Below, piece by piece: positions 8,067 to 14,906 of a stretch of DNA of 25,485 bases (position 1 is the first letter of the stretch; the number at the start of each line of letters is the position of its first letter). A program made the position numbers and the translations under genes. The notes below the pieces were generated by a model. The model had not been told where the DNA came from and did no database searches. It worked only from the letters and a program-made list of their open reading frames with translations. This DNA is from Saprospiraceae bacterium (GTDB taxonomy: Bacteria; Bacteroidota; Bacteroidia; Chitinophagales; Saprospiraceae): contig SKYC01000051.1 of assembly GCA_007128085.1 (NCBI GenBank), positions 1-25,485 on the forward strand, in the 5' to 3' direction.

Positions 8067-8762
8067 TTGGATTCCAAAAAAACTTCTTCCGCCATTCACC
8101 TTCAAAGAGTAGTTCTGTATTTTTTTAAGTTTAAAAAGAACAGGTATTGGGCTTTTAAACAAATGAGATTGGCTCAGGCTCCACTCAGCAGTAAGGAAGG
8201 ACTGCCATTCTTTAAACTGCTGGGATGCGGAAGTGGCAATGGATTCAGTCTGTGGCCGGACTTCGGAACCTACGCATTGTTGACGGTCTGGGACGACTCG
8301 GATAGTCTGAACGCATTTGAAAACAACCCATCGGTTTTGGGCAATTACCTCGACAAGAGTTCTTCCTGCAGGCGATTTGAAATGCATCCGGTGGCGGGCC
8401 ACGGCAGTTGGGGAGGGGTAGAACCCTTTCAATACAAGGAGCCAATGGAAGGAGAGTATTCGTGGGCGGTCATCACCCGCGCATCCATTAAGAGGACAAA
8501 ACTGGCGGAGTTTTGGCTGAAGGTTCCCGGGGTCAGCAAACGAGTCAAAGGATTTCCCGGAGCAGAGTTTTCTGTAGGTATCGGTGAACTGCCCCTGGTA
8601 GAACAAGCCACCTTTAGTTTGTGGAGGGATTTGAATCAGATGAAGGCATTTGCCTACGGAGATCGCAATCACAGCGAAGTGGTCAAACTTACCCGGGTAA
8701 AAAAGTGGTATTCTGAAGAGTTGTTCGTCCGCTTTCAAATACTGAAATCAGAACAATTGTAG
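8067..8762 (+). CDS. CrtA-like (spheroidene monooxygenase family) protein, TTG start
   Basis: This 231-residue protein matches the spheroidene monooxygenase CrtA family, small haem-linked enzymes with a paired ferredoxin-like fold; in purple bacteria CrtA adds a keto group to carotenoids. The family pattern runs through it: YWAFKQM..AQAPL near 28-40, F.KLLGCGSGNGFSL..D with YALLTVW near 45-75, ITRASIK....FW..VPG near 138-160, IGELPLVEQATFSLW near 178-192, and the C-terminal W(Y/F)..EL(F/Y).RF. No carotenoid genes are adjacent, so substrate is uncertain. Oddity: an in-frame stop lies at 8052-8054 and no ATG or GTG occurs before the conserved start of the domain. The only standard candidate is TTG at 8067; the next ATG (8163) would remove the first conserved block. 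Either TTG is used or the 5' end has been damaged. Confidence 0.78.
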   Translation: MDSKKTSSAIHLQRVVLYFFKFKKNRYWAFKQMRLAQAPLSSKEGLPFFKLLGCGSGNGFSLWPDFGTYALLTVWDDSDSLNAFENNPSVLGNYLDKSSSCRRFEMHPVAGHGSWGGVEPFQYKEPMEGEYSWAVITRASIKRTKLAEFWLKVPGVSKRVKGFPGAEFSVGIGELPLVEQATFSLWRDLNQMKAFAYGDRNHSEVVKLTRVKKWYSEELFVRFQILKSEQL

Positions 8763-8774
8763 GCTGCGCGGATA

Positions 8775-8802
8775 TTGAGAAATGGTAATTTTGTTATCTT
8801 TG
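8775..8802 (+). promoter_or_regulatory. Promoter of the rhodanese lipoprotein gene
   Basis: TTG at 8775-8777 and TATCTTTG (TAnnTTTG) at 8795-8802, with 17 bases between them. This matches the Bacteroidota -33/-7 pattern. The start codon is only 13 bases past the -7 box, so the leader is very short. Confidence 0.6.
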
Positions 8803-8815
8803 TAAAAAATTTAGC

Positions 8816-9337
8816 ATGTTGAAAAATATACTTTTATTTTCTCTGCTCCTTTTGCTTTTTTCCTGTTCCGGTGAAAAAGGGGGAGAGGATGCGACCAACG
8901 GCTCCGAGCCGGATCCTTCGGGTACACTTAGTGTGACCAATCCCGAATATATCAGGGAAAGTGGTGACCCCGTTCCCGAAGACGGAATCACTTATGCTGT
9001 AGCCAATGCAGAGACCAAAGAACTCACCATTGATGAATTTCGCGCGAACATCAACAATGGCGATGCTGACGTGGTTTTGATAGATGTGAGAACTCCGGTG
9101 GAATGGGACAACGGACGAATTCCCAATAGTGAGTTTATGAATTTTTACGACGACGATTTCAGGTCAAAACTGGCTGAAATTTCCAGAGATAAAAAACTTT
9201 ACTTTTACTGCGCTTCAGGTCTGCGTTCCGACAAAGCCATGGAGGTTGCAAAATCCCTGGGTTTTAAATACAGCGCTCACTTCAGAGGTGGGATGAATAT
9301 GTGGTCCAAAAAGGACTATGAAATTGAAAAAGATTAA
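8816..9337 (+). CDS. Rhodanese-domain lipoprotein
   Basis: This 173-residue lipoprotein carries a single rhodanese domain, a fold that moves sulfane sulfur through a cysteine persulfide. A signal sequence ends in the lipobox LFSC (C17), so the protein should be lipid-anchored in the envelope. A spacer rich in charged residues and proline (18-70) leads to the rhodanese fold (about 70-170), with IDVRTPVEW at 89-97 and the active-site loop CASGLR (C132-R137). This fits the C-x-x-G-x-R form of catalytically competent single-domain rhodaneses. The loop is six residues, typical for sulfur rather than phosphate substrates. The next gene begins at the base after its stop codon, implying translational coupling. 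The partner that donates or accepts sulfur is unknown. Confidence 0.88.
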   Translation: MLKNILLFSLLLLLFSCSGEKGGEDATNGSEPDPSGTLSVTNPEYIRESGDPVPEDGITYAVANAETKELTIDEFRANINNGDADVVLIDVRTPVEWDNGRIPNSEFMNFYDDDFRSKLAEISRDKKLYFYCASGLRSDKAMEVAKSLGFKYSAHFRGGMNMWSKKDYEIEKD

Positions 9338-11065
9338 GTGAAGCCCGGGGTGTACAGACGATCGAACTATTTCCTTCTGTTTATTTTTTTGACTCTTCCG
9401 TTGACTGGAAATGCGCAATCGAATTCCCCTGTAATGCCCGAATACATTCGCTCTTTCTCGGCAGATTGGGGAGCACTGGAAAGGGTGTACACCATTCAGT
9501 ACAGCCCGGAATACTATGAGAGAATGGACGCATTGACGGAGGACTGGTTGCAGCGCCTGGCTGCTTTGCCATACGGCGAATTGAGTGGGAGCGATAAAAT
9601 AGATTATCAACTGTTGAAAAACGAGTTGAGGATCCGGGGTAACAGGTTGGTGCAGGATCGAACCCGGTATCAAAAGGTCAGTCATGTAGTGGATTTTGCA
9701 GAACCGCTTTATCAGTTTATCGTAGACAGGAGGCGAGGAGCTGCTCCGGACAGTCGAAAAGTGGCCGAAAATATGCAGGAGGCCATTGAAATGACAACCC
9801 TGAAGATGGACGATCTGAAGGGAGGAACACCATTCCCCTCTTGGCAAAGAGCCCGCTTGGCCGAAGAAGTGGTCAATGATCTGAGAAAAAATCTGGAATG
9901 GGCATTTTCCTTTTATCACCTGTACCATCCCGAATTCAGCTGGTGGGTCGAAAAACCACACGAAGACCTGCAGTTGAAGCTGGGCGAATACGCAGATTTT
10001 CTGAGTGAGTTTTTCTCCAATCCCGAGGAGTTGGACGACGGCAGTGGTATTTTTGGAAATCCGTTGGGAAGTGAAGCCCTTGAGAATGAAATTGCCTCAG
10101 AAATGATACCGTATACCGCTCAAGACCTGATCGATTACGCATGGGTTGAATTTGAGTGGTGTCGGGAGCAACTGAAAAAGGCTGCTGATGAAATGGGTTT
10201 TGGCGAAAACTACATGGAGGCCATAGAGCAAGTTAAAAATACATGGGTGGAACCCGGAGAACAACCCCCGCTCATCGGGTACTTTGCAGAAGAAGCCATT
10301 GAGTTCCTGGTGGAGAATGACTTGCTCACTATCCCTGAACTGGCAAAAGAGACCTGGAGAATGCGGATGCTCAGCCCCGAAATGCAGCGCTTCGCTCCTT
10401 TTTTTCTCGGTGGAGAGCAGGTGCAAATTGCTTTTCCGACAAGTACTATGGAGCACGATCTAAAGATGATGAGTCTGAGGGGTAATAACCCTCACTTCTC
10501 AAGGGCGGTGGTGCATCACGAATTGATTCCGGGCCACCACTTGCAGCAATTTAAGGCGAGCAGATACAACGTCCACCGCAATGCCTTCCGGACGCCCTTT
10601 TGGGTAGAGGGATGGGCTCTGTACTGGGAAATGCTGCTCTGGGAAAAGAATTTTGCCCACAATGCCGAAGACAAAATTGGAATGCTCTTTTGGAGAATTC
10701 ACCGGGCTGCCAGGATTATTTTTTCACTGAAATACCATCTGGGAGAAATGACGCCCGCCGAATGCATCGATTTTCTGGTCGAGCATGTGGGGCACGAAAG
10801 AGCCAATGCCGAAGCCGAAGTGCGGAGGTCTTTTGAAGGCCGGTACGGACCCCTTTATCAAATCTCTTATATGGTGGGTGGATTGCAGATGATGGCTCTG
10901 AGATCTGAACTCGTTGATTCCGGAAAAATGGACGAAAAGGCCTTCCACGATCGAATCATGAGAGAAAACAGCATGCCTGTTGAAATGCTCAGGGCCCTGC
11001 TCCTGGAAGAATACCCCCCCAGAGATCACAAGACCTCGTGGTACTTCCTGGATCAATTGAGATAA
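9338..11065 (+). CDS. Exported DUF885-family protein, putative metallohydrolase
   Basis: This 575-residue protein is a DUF885 member, a family of uncertain biochemistry widely suspected to be metallopeptidase-like. A basic start and hydrophobic core ending near GNAQ (residues 8-27) form a signal peptide. The family hallmark HHELIPGHHLQ lies at 393-403, with H394/E395 and H400/H401 as likely metal ligands, and a conserved VEGWALYWE follows at about 422-430. Length matches the family. No ATG precedes the signal peptide: the start is GTG at 9338, abutting the TAA of the rhodanese gene, or GTG at 9350. Both imply coupled translation with the lipoprotein gene. The gene converges on pspC with only 17 bases between stops. 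Substrate and activity are not known. Confidence 0.85.
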   Translation: MKPGVYRRSNYFLLFIFLTLPLTGNAQSNSPVMPEYIRSFSADWGALERVYTIQYSPEYYERMDALTEDWLQRLAALPYGELSGSDKIDYQLLKNELRIRGNRLVQDRTRYQKVSHVVDFAEPLYQFIVDRRRGAAPDSRKVAENMQEAIEMTTLKMDDLKGGTPFPSWQRARLAEEVVNDLRKNLEWAFSFYHLYHPEFSWWVEKPHEDLQLKLGEYADFLSEFFSNPEELDDGSGIFGNPLGSEALENEIASEMIPYTAQDLIDYAWVEFEWCREQLKKAADEMGFGENYMEAIEQVKNTWVEPGEQPPLIGYFAEEAIEFLVENDLLTIPELAKETWRMRMLSPEMQRFAPFFLGGEQVQIAFPTSTMEHDLKMMSLRGNNPHFSRAVVHHELIPGHHLQQFKASRYNVHRNAFRTPFWVEGWALYWEMLLWEKNFAHNAEDKIGMLFWRIHRAARIIFSLKYHLGEMTPAECIDFLVEHVGHERANAEAEVRRSFEGRYGPLYQISYMVGGLQMMALRSELVDSGKMDEKAFHDRIMRENSMPVEMLRALLLEEYPPRDHKTSWYFLDQLR

Positions 11066-11082
11066 GAACCACCGCTTGGGAA

Positions 11083-11748
11083 TCAGCGCTTCTTTTTAAA
11101 TGATTCACTGAACTCATTGAACTGCTTTTCCATTTCGTTAAACTCCTCTTTTACCTTTTTCGAAATGGCGTCCACATCTATTCGTTCCCCGTGCATCATC
11201 AAACGGTCTTTGGCCGTTTTGGCTTCCGGAGTAATGGCCCAGATGATGATGTAAACCAAAATTACGGTACCCGCTGACCCCAAAGCAAAGAGGACAAAGG
11301 CGATCCTTACCCAAACCGGGTCGGAAATCCCAAAATAAGCAGCCAGTCCGGAACAAGTTCCCGAAATGATGCGATTTTCCCGGTCCCTGTACAATCGCTT
11401 GCCTGTGGTGTACCTGGTTTTTGTCTTTTTCCTTTTTTCAAAAACATCCTCCCCGGAGGAGTTTGAATTGATCTGCTCCCATTCTTCCTCAGCTCCGAGG
11501 TCTTCGGGAGTTCCCATCACTTCGATGGCCCTTTTTACTTCAGTCATGGTGACAATCTGGCGGGTTTCCAGGTATTCGGTAAAAAGTTCTCCGAGCCGGG
11601 ATTCAATGTCCGCCAGGATTTCTTCAGACCCCTCCATCTGCTTGAAATGCACCTGTAAAAGCTTGAGATAGGCCGACAATTTTTCAAAGGCATCTTCGTC
11701 TATGGTAAACGGACGTCCACCTAAATTTACATTGACTACTTTTTTCAT
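11083..11748 (-). CDS. PspC-domain membrane protein
   Basis: This 221-residue inner-membrane protein contains a PspC domain at about 115-178 (RLYRDRENRIISGTCSGLAAYFGISD region), with a helix at about 147-172. In enterobacteria PspC acts in the phage-shock envelope-stress response. The N-terminal 115 residues form a soluble region with the LADIESRLGELF and EVKRAIEVMGTPEDLG segments common to Bacteroidota PspC proteins. The C-terminal 40 residues are a charged helix (KKVKEEFNEMEKQFNEFSE) that may form a coiled coil. It overlaps the padR stop by four bases (ATGA), so the two are translated together. Control by PadR follows from the operon and the palindrome upstream. No pspA is present in the window. 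Confidence 0.9.
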   Translation of the reverse strand: MKKVVNVNLGGRPFTIDEDAFEKLSAYLKLLQVHFKQMEGSEEILADIESRLGELFTEYLETRQIVTMTEVKRAIEVMGTPEDLGAEEEWEQINSNSSGEDVFEKRKKTKTRYTTGKRLYRDRENRIISGTCSGLAAYFGISDPVWVRIAFVLFALGSAGTVILVYIIIWAITPEAKTAKDRLMMHGERIDVDAISKKVKEEFNEMEKQFNEFSESFKKKR

Positions 11749-12083
11749 TGTTTTGATTTTTTTGAGGTGAGACCCGAAACAGATTGAACCATTGTGTTCC
11801 AGGATTCTGTAAGTTGATTTAAAAACTCCTCTCCCGAAGGAGTGAGTTTGTAGTACTTTCGAGGAGGCCCGGCTTGTGACTCCAACCAGAAGTGGTCGAG
11901 GTGACCCGCTTTTTTTAAGCGACTCAACATGGGGTACAAGGTCCCCTCAACCACAATCAAATTTTCTTTTTTCAACCGTTCAATAATGTCTGAAGCATAG
12001 ACCTCCTCCCGGGAGATAATGGCGAGTATGCACATTTCAAGAACTCCTTTTTTCATTTGTGATCGTATTTTTTCCGTCTTCAT
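11745..12083 (-). CDS. PadR-family transcriptional regulator
   Basis: This 112-residue regulator has the short winged-helix form of PadR proteins (subfamily s1-like). Typical segments are MKKGVLEMCILAIIS near the start, YASDIIERLKKENLIVVEGTLYPMLSRLKKAGHLDHFW over the recognition helix and wing, and GPPRKYYKLTPSGEEFL. PadR regulators usually repress their own operon and release DNA when a ligand or stress signal arrives. It is the first gene of the pair with pspC. A TATATTTG box lies five bases before the ATG, and a long palindrome covers the -33 area, which strongly suggests autoregulation. The ATG at 12083 is preferred; M10 is an alternative. Confidence 0.92.
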   Translation of the reverse strand: MKTEKIRSQMKKGVLEMCILAIISREEVYASDIIERLKKENLIVVEGTLYPMLSRLKKAGHLDHFWLESQAGPPRKYYKLTPSGEEFLNQLTESWNTMVQSVSGLTSKKSKQ

Positions 12084-12087
12084 ACCG

Positions 12088-12118
12088 CAAATATAAGTAG
12101 AAATAAGGAACCTTGCAA
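12088..12118 (-). promoter_or_regulatory. padR-pspC promoter
   Basis: On the minus strand TATATTTG (12088-12095) matches the TAnnTTTG box, with TTG at 12116-12118 about 20 bases upstream. The start codon lies only a few bases downstream, implying a nearly leaderless transcript. Confidence 0.55.
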
Positions 12119-12129
12119 TGCAAAGTACC
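12107..12129. promoter_or_regulatory. Probable PadR operator palindrome
   Basis: A 23-bp dyad with half-sites GGAACCTTGCA and TGCAAAGTACC around a central A. Nine of eleven positions are symmetric in each half. It overlaps the -33 element of the padR promoter, where a bound repressor would block RNA polymerase. Binding by this PadR is inferred from position. Confidence 0.6.
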
Positions 12130-12263
12130 TTTATTTTGATAATTCTTCGACCAATGGGCTTTTTTTATCGATAAATGGATCGGGATCCGGCGGTGTACTT
12201 TCAAGCCCTGATTATTTATGAAGGAGGGGATAAGGGGTGGTGGGGCGGAGCCTTTTTTCTACC

Positions 12264-13433
12264 TTATTTTTTGCACAATCTCAGTCCGGTAAATTGCCAT
12301 CTCATTTGGGGGTGAAAAAAATTGCGGTAAGTAGTTCTGTGGTGCTCAGGGGGTGTAGCGATGCTGTGACCTTTGAGTACCATTTGATTCACCATAAATT
12401 TTCCATTGTACTCACCGATGGCTCCGGGTGGTTTTTTGTATCCGGGATAGGGTAAGTAGGCGCTGTGAGTGTGTTCCCACCTGAGTCCGGTTTTTAGTTT
12501 TGGAGCAGCCACCTCCCATTCTGCTTCGGTGGGCAATCGCATTTTTTTCCATTCTGCAAATGCAAAAGCCTCGTAAAAACAGAGGTGCGTAATGGGTTCG
12601 TCTGTTTGCAAGGGTGTCAATCCACTCAATTTGAAAGTATTCCAACCGTTTGGTGTTTCTACCCAATAGAGTGGATGTCGGATGTGTTGCTGGTTTTTCC
12701 ACTCCCATCCATCGCTGTGCCAGAAAGTCGGGTTTTCGTAGCCTCCGTCCTCCATAAATGCGAGGTATTCCCCGTTGGTGATCAAACGGGTGGATATTTC
12801 GAAAGGCTGTAAAAAACAGTTGTGAGCAGGTCTTTCGTTGTCAAAGGAAAAGAGCTTTTCGTCGGTACCTATGGCGTAAATTCCCTCCGGGATTTTTATG
12901 AATGTACTTTCTGAGACTCCTTCTTTTCCCTCGTTAAAATTTTTATCGTAAATCGGGTAGAGGGGATTTTGAGCGAGGGAGTATTTGATGTCGGTCAGCA
13001 ATAACTCCTGATGCTGTTGTTCGTGGTGAATGCCGGTCAAAAATGTTTCCAGGGCATCATCCGTCCATTGGGGTATCAATTGATTCATGTGTCGGTCCAC
13101 ATGGTCTCTGTATTGTAAAACTTCCTCTACCGAGGGCCTGCTGATGAGGCCGCGCTGGTCTCTGGGCGTCCGCTCCCCCTTGCTGTCGTAATAACTGTTG
13201 AAAAGGAAGTTGAAGTCGGGGTGAAATACCCGGTAATCGGGCAGGTGTTTTTTTAGCAAAAACTCCTCGAAAAACCAAGTAGTGTGAGCGAGATGCCATT
13301 TGGGCGGACTGGTGAAAATGGCCGCTTGCAATCCGAAATCCTCTGTTTTGAGTGGGGCGGTGAGTTTGAGACTGTGGTCCCGCACTTTTCTATAGAGGCT
13401 TAAGTGATTTTCTGTTATTGAATCTTGAGTCAT
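12264..13433 (-). CDS. egtB: EgtB-type sulfoxide synthase (ergothioneine pathway)
   Basis: This 389-residue protein has the two-part form of EgtB, the non-haem iron enzyme that joins a thiol to hercynine using oxygen. The N-terminal DinB-like domain carries WHLAHTTW and HHEQQHQE; by position H50, H137 and H141 are the three iron ligands. The C-terminal half (about 170-389) is a formylglycine-enzyme/sulfatase-modifying fold, with IPEGIYAIGTD, RLPTEAEWE and the closing FTGLRLCKK. Length is typical. The methyltransferase EgtD is not in the window and must be elsewhere if ergothioneine is made. The related selenoneine synthase SenA and ovothiol OvoA share this fold, so the exact product is less sure than the family. 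It follows the hydrolase-OsmC gene by 15 bases and is probably co-transcribed with it. Confidence 0.88.
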   Translation of the reverse strand: MTQDSITENHLSLYRKVRDHSLKLTAPLKTEDFGLQAAIFTSPPKWHLAHTTWFFEEFLLKKHLPDYRVFHPDFNFLFNSYYDSKGERTPRDQRGLISRPSVEEVLQYRDHVDRHMNQLIPQWTDDALETFLTGIHHEQQHQELLLTDIKYSLAQNPLYPIYDKNFNEGKEGVSESTFIKIPEGIYAIGTDEKLFSFDNERPAHNCFLQPFEISTRLITNGEYLAFMEDGGYENPTFWHSDGWEWKNQQHIRHPLYWVETPNGWNTFKLSGLTPLQTDEPITHLCFYEAFAFAEWKKMRLPTEAEWEVAAPKLKTGLRWEHTHSAYLPYPGYKKPPGAIGEYNGKFMVNQMVLKGHSIATPPEHHRTTYRNFFHPQMRWQFTGLRLCKK

Positions 13434-13448
13434 AAGTCAATGTTTATG

Positions 13449-14660
13449 TTATTTCAGTCGACTTTCAATGACAATGGTTTGTGTCAGGGATTTGTGTACG
13501 GGGCATTTATCGGCTATTTCCAACATTCGCTTTTTTTGTTTATCATCCAGGTCTCCATCCAATTCAATGGTGCGGGTGATGTGATCCAGCTTTTCATTTT
13601 TGTCCGTATTCTCCGCATCGCTTACGTGCTTTTTTTCGTGTTGCAGATGTATTCTGACTTCTTTGAGATCCCATTTTTTGTGGTTGGCGTACATGCGCAG
13701 CGTCATGGCCGTACAGCTTCCAAGGGAGGCGTTGAGCAAGTCGTAGGGAGATGGGCCGTAATCGTAACCACCGGCCGATCGCGGTTCATCGGCCATAAGA
13801 CTGTGTTTGCCCATTTGAATTTGAGTGGTAAATTTATCCTCCTCGTCTCCCAGTCTTACCCATGTGCCTTCTGTACTTTCGGCTACCGGATCCGACTTGT
13901 GATCGAGATACCTCTTTGCCCAGGAAGCGATGAGTTCGCCGGTGTAAAGGCCATCTTCTTCCCGGGAGAGCAGGTGGTCTGCCCCATCGAGGCTGACAAA
14001 ACTTTTGGGATGCATAGCGGCTGTATAAATTTTTTCTGCCTCTCCTATACTTACGATTCGATCCTGAGGAGAATGAAGAATGAGCAGAGATTTTTTTAGT
14101 TTCTTAAGTCTATTTTTGATGCTGTTTTTCTCCAGATCCTCCAGGAATTGGCTTTTGATGGTAAAGCTTCTGCCTGCAATGGTGACTTTTGCTTTTCCCT
14201 CTGACTTGATTTCATCGATGTCGGATTCTATCAGGTGCTTAACATGCAGGGGATCAGCGGGGCTGCCGATGGTTGCTACAGCCCGCAAATCCGGCAATTC
14301 GGAAGCTGCGATAAGTGCGGCAGTGCCTCCGAGTGAGTGTCCGATCATCAAGACGGGGGGCTTGTGGTTTTCTTTCATATAACTACAGGCCGAGAGAAGA
14401 TCACTAACCTGAGAGCTGAAGTTGGTTTCAGAAAAATCTCCCTCGCTTTGTCCCAGGCCCGTGAAATCGAATCGGAGAAGTCCGAAGCCTTTATTGGTCA
14501 GTCCATCTGCTATGTTTCTTACAGCGCGTAAGTCTTTTGAACAGGTGAAACAATGAGCAAAAATAGCGAAATGTTGGGGCTTATGAGTGACCGGCATTTC
14601 CAGTCGAGCGGACAAGGTCACTCCGTCCCGGTTTTTAAAACTTATTTTTTTTGATTTCAT
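13449..14660 (-). CDS. Bifunctional alpha/beta hydrolase - OsmC fusion
   Basis: This 403-residue protein fuses two enzymes. Residues 1-255 are an alpha/beta hydrolase with the nucleophile S109 in GHSLG, D200 in SPQD and H229 in GADHL. Residues about 265-403 are an OsmC/Ohr-like domain with the two redox cysteines C316 (LGSCTAMT) and C386 (ADKCPVH), which reduce organic hydroperoxides through a disulfide. This fusion is a known bacterial architecture. It has no signal peptide and should be cytoplasmic. The natural ester or peroxide substrate is not known; one idea is that the hydrolase releases a fatty peroxide which the OsmC part reduces. It is first in an operon with egtB, consistent with oxidative-stress defence. 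It is divergent from the PIG-L operon. Confidence 0.93.
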   Translation of the reverse strand: MKSKKISFKNRDGVTLSARLEMPVTHKPQHFAIFAHCFTCSKDLRAVRNIADGLTNKGFGLLRFDFTGLGQSEGDFSETNFSSQVSDLLSACSYMKENHKPPVLMIGHSLGGTAALIAASELPDLRAVATIGSPADPLHVKHLIESDIDEIKSEGKAKVTIAGRSFTIKSQFLEDLEKNSIKNRLKKLKKSLLILHSPQDRIVSIGEAEKIYTAAMHPKSFVSLDGADHLLSREEDGLYTGELIASWAKRYLDHKSDPVAESTEGTWVRLGDEEDKFTTQIQMGKHSLMADEPRSAGGYDYGPSPYDLLNASLGSCTAMTLRMYANHKKWDLKEVRIHLQHEKKHVSDAENTDKNEKLDHITRTIELDGDLDDKQKKRMLEIADKCPVHKSLTQTIVIESRLK

Positions 14661-14843
14661 GGATGTTCTAATTAGAATGAATTCCGGTTGCGCGGAAAAT
14701 GACAGGACAAATTACCCCTGTATAAGTTAAAGGAACGGAATGAAACTATGTTCAATGGGAATAAAAATCAATCCGGCTTGAGCTGGAGCGCAGACGGATC
14801 AGCGGGTTCAATTTTTGCATCTGTCTAGGCTCTGTTTTTATTG

Positions 14844-14858
14844 TTTTGTTAAACAAAA
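14844..14858. repeat. 15-bp palindrome upstream of the PIG-L operon
   Basis: TTTTGTT and AACAAAA arms around a single A, 21 bases before the -7 box of the PIG-L operon. Its place in a divergent promoter region would suit an operator, but simple AT-rich sequence makes chance symmetry likely enough. Confidence 0.35.
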
Positions 14859-14879
14859 ATCAGGTTTCCAATATTTTAA

Positions 14880-14887
14880 TACCTTTG
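14880..14887 (+). promoter_or_regulatory. -7 box of the PIG-L operon
   Basis: TACCTTTG matches TAnnTTTG and ends 19 bases before the ATG at 14907. I found no convincing -33 TTG at the usual distance. Confidence 0.5.
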
Positions 14888-14906
14888 GGTCAAACAATGC
14901 AGAGTT

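Noticed and set aside
7784..8128. Short frames on both strands in the gap before the CrtA-like gene
   Set aside because: No protein signature; the plus-strand one contains the FKQMK repeat and is better explained as a decayed duplication.
8055..8738. Long minus-strand frame (227 codons) opposite the CrtA-like gene
   Set aside because: Antisense shadow: composition is odd for a protein and the plus strand carries a recognisable conserved family.
9215..9961. Minus-strand frame (248 codons) spanning the rhodanese/DUF885 junction
   Set aside because: Overlaps two well-supported plus-strand genes and has no recognisable domain.
13425..14099. Plus-strand frame (224 codons) opposite the OsmC fusion
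   Set aside because: Shadow of the minus-strand gene; hydrophobic runs come from antisense codons.
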